Source of the DNA: Hofstenia miamia
Lineage: Eukaryota; Xenacoelomorpha; Acoela
Direction: 5' to 3'
Assembly: GCA_004352715.1 (NCBI GenBank)
Contig: SCFE01000110.1
Coordinates: 197,220-261,219 of the forward strand
Length of the DNA stretch: 64,000 nucleotides
The position numbers were made by a program, and so were the translations under genes. Below, piece after piece: positions 12,285 to 23,072 of this stretch. The notes beneath the pieces are model-generated. The model had not been told where the DNA came from and did not search any database. It was given only the letters and a program-made list of their open reading frames with translations. The number at the start of each line of letters is the position of its first letter. Positions within the stretch are counted from its first letter, which is position 1.

Positions 12285-12490
12285 AAAGTAGCGTGCACAC
12301 TTACAACTTTGCGCGCAACCTATCTTGATTTAATGAGACGCACAAGAAAAGTTGTAAGTGTACGCGATTCCAACTTTGCGCGCAACCTAATTTGAGAAGT
12401 TAATTGGTTCTACTTTTGCGCGCAACCTTTCGTGATTTAATGATGCGCACAAGAAAAGTTGTGTCCGCGATTCCAACTTTGTTGTGAACT
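12285..12490. repeat. Palindromic GCGCGCAACC repeat (MITE-like)
   Basis: The word TTTGCGCGCAACCT occurs at about 12308, 12375 and 12414, and gGcGCACAAGAAAAGTTG-like words at about 12338 and 12444. The stretch ACACTTACAACTTT (about 12297) pairs with AAAGTTGTAAGTGT (about 12348), so the unit can fold back. It lies at the point where the LINE fragment breaks off. It looks like a small foldback element with a partial second copy. Confidence 0.5.
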
Positions 12491-13083
12491 TTTAATTCAA
12501 TAATCTATTTCTGAGGAGTGCGCAATTAAAATTTTGTAACAAACTACTTTTCTTTAATAAAAATATAATTACAAATGAAGAAAATTATTGTAATTAATTA
12601 ACAGATGATATAATTATTATATTATAATAACAATTTTAAAATTAGTGTTATTAATTTTTTTAAAATATTTTTTACATTTGCATCCCATAATCTTCCTGTG
12701 TTTCAATAATTGGAATATTCATGTATTATTGTATGCAGGGTTTGGCGCATTCGCACAACGTACCCTCTGATGCATAGTTTGAATTACTCATTGTTTACTT
12801 TTCGAATATAGAAAGAATCAGGGGTGCCGTTTATGGTATGACCATATATGGCAAGGCGAAATATTTTAGCAGTCCATAATGGCCATATTTTAACTTTCGT
12901 AAATATATTATGGCCATTATGTAAAATATGGTGAATGACGGTGACGAAATATACATAGACCACATGTGGTAATACGTAATGCCAATTAAATGTAGTGATT
13001 TCTAATATTTAATAATATAAATAACAAACTGCAAGCTGCAATTAAAAGACAACCATTTTTCTGTAATATGAAATTGTAATGAC
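12491..13083. other. Noncoding, with an ATGGCCAT palindromic block
   Basis: At about 12870-12935, 'ccatattttaactttcg' and 'taaaatatgg' form an imperfect palindrome next to repeated 'atggccat' words, possibly an old MITE. The rest shows nothing. Confidence 0.35.
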
Positions 13084-14083
13084 NNNNNNNNNNNNNNNNN
13101 NNNNNNNNNNNNNNNNNNNNNNNNNNNNNNNNNNNNNNNNNNNNNNNNNNNNNNNNNNNNNNNNNNNNNNNNNNNNNNNNNNNNNNNNNNNNNNNNNNNN
13201 NNNNNNNNNNNNNNNNNNNNNNNNNNNNNNNNNNNNNNNNNNNNNNNNNNNNNNNNNNNNNNNNNNNNNNNNNNNNNNNNNNNNNNNNNNNNNNNNNNNN
13301 NNNNNNNNNNNNNNNNNNNNNNNNNNNNNNNNNNNNNNNNNNNNNNNNNNNNNNNNNNNNNNNNNNNNNNNNNNNNNNNNNNNNNNNNNNNNNNNNNNNN
13401 NNNNNNNNNNNNNNNNNNNNNNNNNNNNNNNNNNNNNNNNNNNNNNNNNNNNNNNNNNNNNNNNNNNNNNNNNNNNNNNNNNNNNNNNNNNNNNNNNNNN
13501 NNNNNNNNNNNNNNNNNNNNNNNNNNNNNNNNNNNNNNNNNNNNNNNNNNNNNNNNNNNNNNNNNNNNNNNNNNNNNNNNNNNNNNNNNNNNNNNNNNNN
13601 NNNNNNNNNNNNNNNNNNNNNNNNNNNNNNNNNNNNNNNNNNNNNNNNNNNNNNNNNNNNNNNNNNNNNNNNNNNNNNNNNNNNNNNNNNNNNNNNNNNN
13701 NNNNNNNNNNNNNNNNNNNNNNNNNNNNNNNNNNNNNNNNNNNNNNNNNNNNNNNNNNNNNNNNNNNNNNNNNNNNNNNNNNNNNNNNNNNNNNNNNNNN
13801 NNNNNNNNNNNNNNNNNNNNNNNNNNNNNNNNNNNNNNNNNNNNNNNNNNNNNNNNNNNNNNNNNNNNNNNNNNNNNNNNNNNNNNNNNNNNNNNNNNNN
13901 NNNNNNNNNNNNNNNNNNNNNNNNNNNNNNNNNNNNNNNNNNNNNNNNNNNNNNNNNNNNNNNNNNNNNNNNNNNNNNNNNNNNNNNNNNNNNNNNNNNN
14001 NNNNNNNNNNNNNNNNNNNNNNNNNNNNNNNNNNNNNNNNNNNNNNNNNNNNNNNNNNNNNNNNNNNNNNNNNNNNNNNNNNN
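13084..14083. other. Assembly gap (1000 N)
   Basis: Run of N of round length, probably a placeholder size. Confidence 0.99.
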
Positions 14084-14553
14084 TCCTCTCGTAAGTTAGT
14101 GTTTTTTTCATGAAGCTCTTTTAGCATTTTTTAAAATTGTTCACATTGGAGCTTTATTTCCTTGTTGACTTCCGTCAACTGTTCTATTTGTTGTTGAAAC
14201 AAGTTCTGCTGCTCCGTCAAACGTATACTCGTGTCTTCCTTTATTTCATCAATTAGTTTCTCCTTTTCAACACTTTTTATCTCCACTTCAATTATTCTCT
14301 TTGTTAAATGTTCTATTTGTTTCGTCAACTCCTTTCTTTCTTTTGTATTATTCTCAATAATTTCCATTAGCTGGGTTATTGTAAATTCATTTGTTAACTC
14401 CGCAGGTTGTAGCACCTGTTCCATTGGGGATTGTTCACTTTCTGGGGACAAAATTACATCCTGTGTTTCGGGTGTACTTCTTGCTTGGGGGGTCTTTTGA
14501 GTTCTGGGTTTACTCCTAGTAGTTTTTTTCTTTGAATTCACCATTTTTCTCAT
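14084..14553 (-). pseudogene. Coiled-coil ORF with internal stop (LINE ORF1-like?)
   Basis: The minus-strand frame starts at 14553 with a basic, proline- and threonine-rich leader (RKMVNSKKKTTRSKPRTQ) and a Ser/Glu/Pro-rich linker. From about residue 60 there is a long Lys/Glu/Leu heptad region (ITQLMEIIENN, IEHLTKRIIEVEI, QQQIEQLTEVNKEI) that should form a coiled coil. A TAA at 14131-14133 stops the frame, but the same frame continues with a similar helix (KMLKELHEKN) into the gap. The stop is therefore likely a lesion within a longer protein. A basic leader plus coiled coil is what LINE ORF1 or gag-like proteins look like, and a LINE RT fragment lies 2 kb away on the same strand. No zinc knuckle or RRM is visible, so the identity is open. 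Confidence 0.45.
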
Positions 14554-14569
14554 TTGTGCTCAGGGTATC

Positions 14570-15000
14570 NNNNNNNNNNNNNNNNNNNNNNNNNNNNNNN
14601 NNNNNNNNNNNNNNNNNNNNNNNNNNNNNNNNNNNNNNNNNNNNNNNNNNNNNNNNNNNNNNNNNNNNNNNNNNNNNNNNNNNNNNNNNNNNNNNNNNNN
14701 NNNNNNNNNNNNNNNNNNNNNNNNNNNNNNNNNNNNNNNNNNNNNNNNNNNNNNNNNNNNNNNNNNNNNNNNNNNNNNNNNNNNNNNNNNNNNNNNNNNN
14801 NNNNNNNNNNNNNNNNNNNNNNNNNNNNNNNNNNNNNNNNNNNNNNNNNNNNNNNNNNNNNNNNNNNNNNNNNNNNNNNNNNNNNNNNNNNNNNNNNNNN
14901 NNNNNNNNNNNNNNNNNNNNNNNNNNNNNNNNNNNNNNNNNNNNNNNNNNNNNNNNNNNNNNNNNNNNNNNNNNNNNNNNNNNNNNNNNNNNNNNNNNNN
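14570..15000. other. Assembly gap (431 N)
   Basis: Run of N. Confidence 0.99.
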
Positions 15001-15417
15001 CATTTTAATTAATTAAAGAACCCTGACAAAAGAACACGAAGTAAATCCGATAAATTTCAGCCATCATACAATAATAAATTGCACCATTTTTATACATGAA
15101 ACTATTAAACAATCAAACACTCGGCTAGTACCTGTTAACTCTAAGTTGTTGACAATTTTCTGAATTCTGATATTCTTTTTCTGCTGATTTACACATGTTA
15201 GCATTAATTAGCATTTGCGACTTCGGTCTTTTACCATTTGCAAAATGTACTGCCAAATTAAATAATATTAACATACTGCTTTATAATTTTACAAATGATT
15301 TAACTAATACCAATCATGTGTGTACAATAAATAATTAACAATAATTATTTCTAAAGTTAATCTTAATTCTTTCTTTTCTTTCTCTCAACTTTACCACATG
15401 ATGGATTATGTTACACT
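15001..15417. repeat. Direct repeat, copy 2 (shared with 8.0-8.5 kb)
   Basis: Matches 8064-8474 at very high identity with a few substitutions and one-base indels, then diverges abruptly after 'gttacact'. Its left part is hidden in the gap. Confidence 0.85.
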
Positions 15418-16756
15418 GTGAATATTCTTTTTATATTCTTTATGGACAATTTTGTTAAATGTGCTTCTCCTTCACCTGTTTCAAGTTTGACAAGTAGCCT
15501 CTGAATCTAACTTACCACCTGACATTGCTCAGTTCTCCTGCTCTGCACCAATTTAGTCTAAGCTTTTGAAGTACAGCCCTACTGCCTATGGCAATTTCAG
15601 AGAGATTTTTAAAACTGTTGGTTTAAAGAAGCTTCATGGCTTGAATATTCTGTCACTCGTGGCACTGCATTTTGTTTCTGTTGCTGGTGGTTTACATCTT
15701 CTCAAGCCATAGTCAATGATGCTTTTATAAATAATGCGCATTCTAAGTGGAAGAATGCAATGGCACACTTTGCTACCCATAGAAGCTCAAAACAGCACCG
15801 TGATGCCATATTGCTTTGGAGTATTTTTAAAAAACGAGAACAGTCTGGAGATGTCATTACGCAAATTGATAGTTCTGTAAATCAAGAAATTGAAATGAAC
15901 AGATATTATATGATGCACATTATCACAGTTATAAAGTACTTGTGGGGTCAAGGTTTAGCACTTCATAGTCACAACAAATATTCCGATTCAGAAAATCAGG
16001 GAAATTTCAGACAACTTTTCAAAGTAATTGCACAATACTCGTTCAAGTTTGCCATGTGTTTGGATGTCACTAAAAACCCGCAATACACAAGTCCCCAAAT
16101 GCTAAATGAGCTTATAGTGATAATGTCTAGTCTCATACAAAAAAGTATAGCCAATAATTGTTGTGGATCCCCTTTTTCTTTAAGTGTTGATGAAAGTAAG
16201 GACATTAGTCATAACAATCAAATCTCAATTGTTGTCAGATTTCTACATGAATCCGCAAAGATTTACTTTATTTAGTAAAAGCAGAACAACTTGATGCAAA
16301 GTCTCCGACCGAAACTATTCTGCTAAGTCTATCCACGCTTGAAATTGACATTAATCTTTGCGTTGCTTAATGTTATGACAGTGTCTTCGTGATGAGTGGC
16401 CATTTATCAGGAGTTCAAAAACAAATTCGCGATATTGTTGAGTGTGCTGTATACATCCACTGTTATGCACATAGATTAAATCTTGTCCTGGTAGATTCTA
16501 CTAAAGCTATAAAGATACTTGATAGATTTTACAAAACACTTGAGAAGCTACATTTCTAAGCTCTTCTGTGCCTCATGCTTACTTCATGTCAATTCAGAAG
16601 TCAAACAATCAAATTAAGGCTCCTGTTGAGCCTCAGAGACTTTCTGACACCAGATGGGCTTGTAAAAGAAAATCTGTTATGGCAGTTATTGATTCCCTCA
16701 AAAGTATCATTGAAACATTTGATCATTTTTCTGAGGAAGGAGGTGACTGAAACTTT

Positions 16757-17711
16757 ACGGTAGAAGCACTGATTTCAAAAGTGAACAGGCAATTTTTTAG
16801 ATTTTTAGTTTTGATCAAGGAAATCATGGCACCATTGATGAGGCTATCTGAACATTTACAAAAAACCAACATTGACCTAAACCGAACTACAGAACTTGTA
16901 GATGGAGTGCTGTCTATTCTTTCTGATATGCAATGTGATGATTTCTGTTAGAAAATTTGGAATGATGCTGAAACAATAACTNAAGAAGGTGCTGCCATGT
17001 GTGCGGGAGCACATATGGGGGCGGTGACGGTGATGTGAGACTGTCTGTTCTGAGGAGCAGACGGCGACGTCTATGCCCAGAGCCGTAGAGTGCGTCTACG
17101 AGGGCAGTTATACAGAGGATTTTCCTCTGTCTCTGGCCTCTAGATAGGCCCAGGCCAGCATTTGCTGAGCCTTACCTATGAGGGAGCTTTGCTTCGTCAT
17201 AGGTTCCATAACAGGCAGACGCAAGTGCTCACGAGTTACCTCAGTTAGTAGCCTTGGTTGGTGAAAGCTGTAGAGAGGCGCAACCCTCTCAATGAAGCTC
17301 GGCCTTCGGCTTCACTCCTGCTGATCAGACTCAACACAGATCAGCACTCTGCGTGCCAGGGGTCGCCAGAGGTCAAGCATGATACAAGATCCGGCCCTAG
17401 CGGGTACACTTCCAGGGGAAGAGTCACGGACTTGATCTGTTGACACGGACTCTTCAGTCTGTTGACTGGTAGAGTAACCCCGACCACGGTAGAAGCACTG
17501 ATTTCAAAAGTGAACAGGCAATTTTTTAGATTTTTAGTTTTGATCAAGGAAATCATGGCACCATTGATGAGGCTATCTGAACATTTACAAAAAACCAACA
17601 TTGACCTAAATCGAACTACAGAACTTGTAGATGGAGTGCTGTCTATTCTTTCTGATATGCAATGTGATGATTTCTGTTAGAAAATTTGGAATGATGCTGA
17701 AACAATAACTA
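16757..17711. repeat. 225-bp direct duplication around a GC-rich insert
   Basis: The hAT segment 16757-16981 is repeated at 17487-17711 with essentially no differences. Between them lies a roughly 505-base block (16982-17486) that starts with a single N at 16982. The N, the near identity and the compositional jump suggest either a contig join that duplicated an overlap (one haplotype with the insert, one without) or a recent tandem event. Confidence 0.85.
16983..17486. other. GC-rich, hairpin-rich insert of unknown nature
   Basis: Base composition is far more GC-rich than the surrounding AT-rich DNA. Several short perfect or near-perfect inverted repeats follow one another: gagaggcgcaaccctctc (about 17272), gaagctcggccttcggcttc (about 17293), ctgatcag..cagatcag (about 17319-17345), cctatgag..gtcatagg (about 17187-17206) and agaggattttcctct (about 17113). 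No ORF with a recognisable domain is present. It may be a structured noncoding element (SINE- or retrozyme-like) or foreign/contaminant sequence; neither is shown. Confidence 0.5.
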
Positions 17712-18354
17712 AAAATGCAGGAGTACCTACAAGAACAGTGAAGATATCACAACCTTCAGGCGCCTCATATTTTCCCTTTCCTTGATAGGGTGAATGCTAA
17801 ATAAAGACGTTCGCTCATCGGTAGCAAAACAAAGTAGCTCTCTAAAATCATCAAAGGTTCAGCATCACTACAACCAAAGTCAAAGTACTTTTTCAATCTT
17901 GACTGCCGTACACCTTTTGCAGAATGTTATGACTCAGGAGGGCATGTCATCAATACACGTTACCTGAGCATTAAAGTTTTAACGGCAAAAGGATTCGTTG
18001 CTCATCTAGATTCAAAGTCCTTTGATTGCCAAAAATTTCTTGCAGTTTTGCTGGCCATAACATTTGTTAAAATTGCATTAACTCTACCTGTACCTCTGCA
18101 CAATCTGCCGGAATTTCAGCCTTATGCGTCGACTAAAAAATTACTTGCGCAATTCAATGACAAATGAAAGACTGACGATTTGCCTATTTTAAGCCTTTAC
18201 AAAGCACCCATGGAACTGCTGTCCAAAAACAGAATTATAGACAAAAATTTTTGTGAGAGACATGGAAAAACTTGAATAAAATTGGTTCCTTAAATTTTTA
18301 TGAATGCCCTTTTGAATGATTGTACATGTATATTTAATAATTTATTAGTTTATA

Positions 18355-18937
18355 CAGTACTGGACAAAAGTTTGGGAACACTTTCCAAATTTAGAAATTT
18401 TTGTATTTAACACTAAAAAACGCAACGTAGAAACAATATGATAACACCTTGTAGAAAGTAAATAGTTAATTCAGAAAAATTCACTAATATTTTATGTATC
18501 CCCCATTATTGGACAAACATGCAGCAATGCGATTTGACATTGACTGAATGAAGATGAAGAGAATGGTTGATTGACGACGTAACAGTGAATGAGACAGTCA
18601 GTCTGAGGGGTTGTCACTTTTGGTTTTCCAGACCACTTGCGAGAGGAAAAACGTTGCAGTTGCTGATAGTGAGTAACACTTCTGGATACCGAAGAAACGG
18701 ATATGCCCATTCTAAAAGCTATAGCGTGATAATTGTACCCCTCCTCGTAAAAGATATGAATTTGAGCACGCTTTGTTGGTGAAATTTCACTACCAAGGAC
18801 CATATTTCAAACTATAATGATAGTGCTTTTTCATGTGTGTTAATTTGATTGGCTAAATGAATCTGTTGTAAATTCTAAGAAAAAATTTGGAATTTAAGAA
18901 ATTTTACGATGTTTCCAGAAAATTTTGGCCAGTACTG
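18355..18937 (-). mobile_element. Tc1-like element, internally deleted
   Basis: TA-flanked element of 583 bp. Left end CAGTACTGGACAAAAGTTTG; right end reversed CAGTACTGGCCAAAATTTTC, the classic Tc1-family terminal form. The minus strand (18492-18803) encodes only the N-terminal DNA-binding part of a Tc1 transposase: SPTKRAQIHIFYEEGY, then AIAFRMGISVSSVSRSV (helix-turn-helix), then the GKPKVTTPQTD linker. The whole DDE catalytic domain is missing, so it is non-autonomous. It sits between hAT material on both sides. Confidence 0.9.
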
Positions 18938-19315
18938 TATATATATGAATCCAAATATTGCCATTCAAGCCCAAAGTGAGAGAGATTTTTCATCTGCGGG
19001 AATGATCATTACGAAGAAGAGATCCATGATAAGCCCATTTCATGTAAACAACATGGACATTTTGCGATCGGTGATTCTGGCTAATATATTTTCAATTTAG
19101 TAATTTTTGTTTATTTATAAGACATAATACACTGGCTGTAATGACTTTATTTACTAGAGAAATTTTAAGAAATTCCAAAAACCGTATTTGCTGTCAAATG
19201 TGAAAACGTGCCGGCCGTGTCCAAAAAACACTTTGGCAACTCCGTTCCGGGCCGTGCCTAAAACCAATCGTGCACGGCCGTGCCTTCAAAAACAGGCACA
19301 TTTGGAGCTCTGGTT
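18938..19315 (+). pseudogene. hAT C-terminal dimerisation domain and 3' end
   Basis: After the Tc1 insert the plus frame 18940-19100 reads AIQAQSERDFSSAG followed by KKRSMISPFHVNNMDILRS and a stop. This is the hAT_C signature of BED-type hAT transposases and differs from the TTF-finger hAT to the left, so it probably belongs to another element. A GC-rich tail follows with repeated gccgtgcc words (about 19205-19290), ending '..ggagctctg' near 19314. That is a plausible hAT terminal end (reversed CAGAGCTCC). The N-terminal part is missing. Confidence 0.7.
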
Positions 19316-20420
19316 TACACTTTGTGCTTTAAGGGGAAAATTGAACACAAAATAGAATAAAAATATATTCAGTTCTTTTCCTCCGTGCGCTTCCGCTTTC
19401 AATTCTCTGGGGTGTTTACATTAGAAATCTGTTGAATTCGTTAAACGATGTCATCATGATGAACAAATGTAAACGCGTCCATGTGCAATTGAAGTCTTCA
19501 TTTGAAATCATTCATGCACTACTGAATTTGCTTGACGAAGAGAGACACCGATCTAGTCAATTAAAAAACCCTGCCAAATTGTAATAAACATTTGGAAATT
19601 GTTTAGAAAACTTTTAGAAAGTCCCTAGAAATAGTTTAGAGATTAGGTAGAGAACATTTAATAGTGGTTTAGAAAACGTCTAGAAGACGTTTAGAAAATC
19701 AGTAGTATATGTACCGGTTCTAACGTTGCCTGTCGGGATATTTAAATTATTAATTAATATAATTTATAACTCAAACAAGAAAGGTAATTCATTCTTTCAA
19801 TACTAGATTAATTATAACATTCTAATCATTTTCATAATTTCTGGTTGTAATGTGCTAAATAGAAGATCTAAGAATTTTTATATTTCGGAAAAGTTTAAAA
19901 ATATGAATGTATTAGAATTATGTGAGAGAAAATATCCGAGCCAAAAAGCATGATGTATTTGTGAGCTTTGCCGAGATCACCGTATGCATTTACACATTGT
20001 TTGCCACAAGATGTCTTTTCCATTAATGTCTTTCAAACAATTTAGTGGCAATATTTTCTGTTATTTTTGTATCATGCTGTTTAATTCGTATTTTAAAATT
20101 AGTTTTTCTCGTTTTTTACCTACTTAAGTGTCGTCTGGTCTCGACAATGTATGAATAATTGCATTCACTACAGTTGTAAATATATACGAGTCCAGATGAT
20201 AAATCAAATAATTATTCTGAGTTTCAATATGTTATACAATTATTATAATTAAAAACCTTCTACTTTCAGCCATATTTGGGTGTTTTTATTGAAATACACA
20301 TAGCTGCAATAGCTTTATAGTTCTATATAAGAAATATTCTCTTTTCTAAAACAAAATATCAAATAGGGACTTCACTAAGTACCACCAACTGCCAACTATA
20401 TTATACAATTCATCAACAAC

Positions 20421-20461
<41 letters not shown>

Positions 20462-20863
20462 GGTAAGCGACTGTATACAATAACGCTGTAATAAATTAAA
20501 TATTTAATGCTTTGGACAACTTTAAAAAAATTTTGTAGTACACCTTAGTGAACATTCTGAAGGACGCATGCAAGCAGAAATCTATCAATACATGCTTAAA
20601 TAAAAAGCAAATATAGCAGAATACTGTTATTTACGGTTCATGGATTAAATTCCTATTTTCCAATTTGACAATGTGAAAATCTTTCAAGCACATTACATAT
20701 TCTACCAAAACAATGCAACAGTTTTTTGACATTAACTAGTTCATAAAAATGAATCTATTATGTTTGCATTTATCTGGTACTTGTCGGTAATTTGGGAAGG
20801 GATGTTTTACAATATAGGAATTTCAATACAATTTATAATACCTAGCATCGAACATAAACATAC
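19316..20863 (-). other. Intron-2-like sequence of glycosyltransferase locus C
   Basis: Two blocks resemble the second intron of gene B. 19735-20215 matches about 41665-42490 (for example gaagatctaagaatttttat in both), and about 20640-20863 matches about 45673-45900. The order and distance to exon 2 agree, so the segment is a paralogous copy. A (TA)n tract lies at about 20425-20458. No exon 3 was found in it. Confidence 0.7.
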
Positions 20864-21125
20864 CAACTAAATCAATATCATCAAAACGCTCATCATTGAA
20901 GATAATGTGAAGTAATTTGTCAATTTCTCTGTTTAAGAGAGTGTAACAAAGATATGCTTGCTCAAATAAATTTGCTCGACGCATAGGATCACCAACTAGT
21001 TTTTCTAAGAAAGTATCTTCATCTTCTGGAAACCAAAGGATTTCTTCTTCCGTAAATTCAAGAATATCTGTCATTAAGTATCTGTAGCGCTCTCTAGCTG
21101 TGATTATAATTGTATGACCATTTTC
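20864..21125 (-). CDS. UDP-glycosyltransferase locus C, exon 2 only
   Basis: A 262-base exon bounded by acceptor ttacttag and donor gtatgt, phase 0 at the start with one base left over at the end, as in exon 2 of gene A (259 bases). It starts ENGHTIIITARERY, the second strand and helix of the N-terminal Rossmann domain of GT1 sterol-type glucosyltransferases (usual form xxGHxVxLAT). It ends DERFDDIDLV, leading into the ADP-type segment of exon 3. There is no stop or frameshift. The last 72 bases differ from the gene B remnant at one position only. No exon 1, 3 or 4 for this locus was recognised in the window, so it may be part of a gene reaching past the left edge or a stranded duplicate. Confidence 0.72.
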
Positions 21126-21452
21126 CTAAGTAAAATTTTAATTAAGATCAATGAGTATCACATGTTGACAAGATTTCAATCAAAATTTTAGGTGTGTGAT
21201 AATAGAAATCATAGTCTCTAGGCCGGGTAGTTTTTTTAAAGTTTGTGGTGTGAGCGGGTAAATATTTTCAAATGTGTGCGTAAATTTGAATTAAGGATTT
21301 TAAGTTATATATTTCTTAGGCTGTCATTAGTGCATTAATATAATGCAGTGTCCTTTAAGTGGGATGCTACTTTATTTGATTGCATAGCACTCAAAATTAT
21401 ATTTGAAAAGGCATTGCTAAATTATGAGCATTGTCGGAAATGATTTGCTCAG

Positions 21453-21545
<93 letters not shown>

Positions 21546-22282
21546 GGGTGGCACTTATTCATAATTTTTCGAAAGTTTTGCCCCTGAACCTTTGAAGTGA
21601 AACCATTTCACGAATAAATGATGAGTGTAAAATCTTCAATAATCTAAAAAGGGTTGATTTTTATAACCCCAAGTGCGGTGAGAATTTTTAAACATATTTG
21701 TTAAGTTAAACACAATTACTAACTGCATTGACAAATCTCTTTAGATTAAAGATGACGGGCAGCAAATTTACCCATAAATCAGTATTACAAGGGGCCAAAC
21801 TTTTTTCCTAGCTAAAACGAGCCATTTCTATTCAAAGCTGAAGCGATTGGAACTAGTAAAAGATAATACTTAGCTGGTTTAGAGAATACTTGTTGAACAT
21901 GAACGAAAATTCATATATAATAGAAGAAAAAGTTGTTTGGCAAACATTGCTTGTAATTAAGATTTGCAAAATGAGTGAGTTGGATTAAGTGGAATAATTA
22001 CGGCATTTCAATTCCCGTTGCAGTACATTGGCTGAAATCCTGATTTGAGCCATTCTCATAATCCGAGCCAAAACTGAGCCAGGGGGAGGAAAGCCAAGTT
22101 ATCAGGTTAATTATATTAGGCCAGGTGCTTACGACACTGTCATAGACTCAGGCTGGCCCAAGGCAAATTTTCTCCGTGCCCACTCCCAGTGCATATCCGT
22201 AAGGTTTTTTGTCAAACCCTTGTGGACATGTAGGGGCGCATCCAGCTTTTGCTCTGAGGAGGGGAACTATTTTATATATATA
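21126..22282. other. Noncoding with long (TA)n tract
   Basis: A (TA)n array of about 85 bases lies at about 21458-21543. Near 22231 'taggggcgcatccag' has the form of a DNA-transposon end, and a similar inverted word (ctgggtgcgcctctg) lies at about 24277-24291. No gene seen; exon 1 of locus C was looked for and not found. Confidence 0.5.
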
Positions 22283-23072
22283 NNNNNNNNNNNNNNNNNN
22301 NNNNNNNNNNNNNNNNNNNNNNNNNNNNNNNNNNNNNNNNNNNNNNNNNNNNNNNNNNNNNNNNNNNNNNNNNNNNNNNNNNNNNNNNNNNNNNNNNNNN
22401 NNNNNNNNNNNNNNNNNNNNNNNNNNNNNNNNNNNNNNNNNNNNNNNNNNNNNNNNNNNNNNNNNNNNNNNNNNNNNNNNNNNNNNNNNNNNNNNNNNNN
22501 NNNNNNNNNNNNNNNNNNNNNNNNNNNNNNNNNNNNNNNNNNNNNNNNNNNNNNNNNNNNNNNNNNNNNNNNNNNNNNNNNNNNNNNNNNNNNNNNNNNN
22601 NNNNNNNNNNNNNNNNNNNNNNNNNNNNNNNNNNNNNNNNNNNNNNNNNNNNNNNNNNNNNNNNNNNNNNNNNNNNNNNNNNNNNNNNNNNNNNNNNNNN
22701 NNNNNNNNNNNNNNNNNNNNNNNNNNNNNNNNNNNNNNNNNNNNNNNNNNNNNNNNNNNNNNNNNNNNNNNNNNNNNNNNNNNNNNNNNNNNNNNNNNNN
22801 NNNNNNNNNNNNNNNNNNNNNNNNNNNNNNNNNNNNNNNNNNNNNNNNNNNNNNNNNNNNNNNNNNNNNNNNNNNNNNNNNNNNNNNNNNNNNNNNNNNN
22901 NNNNNNNNNNNNNNNNNNNNNNNNNNNNNNNNNNNNNNNNNNNNNNNNNNNNNNNNNNNNNNNNNNNNNNNNNNNNNNNNNNNNNNNNNNNNNNNNNNNN
23001 NNNNNNNNNNNNNNNNNNNNNNNNNNNNNNNNNNNNNNNNNNNNNNNNNNNNNNNNNNNNNNNNNNNNNNNN
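22283..23072. other. Assembly gap (790 N)
   Basis: Run of N entered from a (TA)n tract. Confidence 0.99.

Larger units (their letters stand above)
15418..18300 (+). pseudogene. hAT transposase remnant with TTF zinc finger (ZMYM1-like)
   Basis: Motifs of the TTF-zinc-finger / DUF4371 class of hAT transposases follow in order. The TTF finger (WFKEASWLEYSV then TAFCFCCWW) is at about 15619-15690. A helix ending THRSSKQHRDAI is at about 15775-15810. The DUF4371 RNase H-like segment with SLSVDESKDISHNNQISIV is at about 16178-16235. VMSGHLSGVQKQI is at about 16390-16430, CYAHRLNLVLVDS at about 16460-16500, and PQRLSDTRWACK at about 16630-16670. These are spread over several frames with stops near 15700, 16275, 16560 and 16750, so the copy is dead. 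A later segment (VEALISKVNRQFFRF) is present twice around a GC-rich insert. The end after about 17760 is hard to assign, and the C-terminal dimerisation domain of this class was not found. Confidence 0.8.

Noticed and set aside
13002-14127. Long ORFs across N runs (also at 2204-2683, 6271-6816, 14532-15012, 22148-23134, 27323-28474)
   Set aside because: They are made of unknown residues; only a few real codons flank the Ns and none resembles a protein family, apart from the coiled-coil end at 14084-14130 discussed separately.
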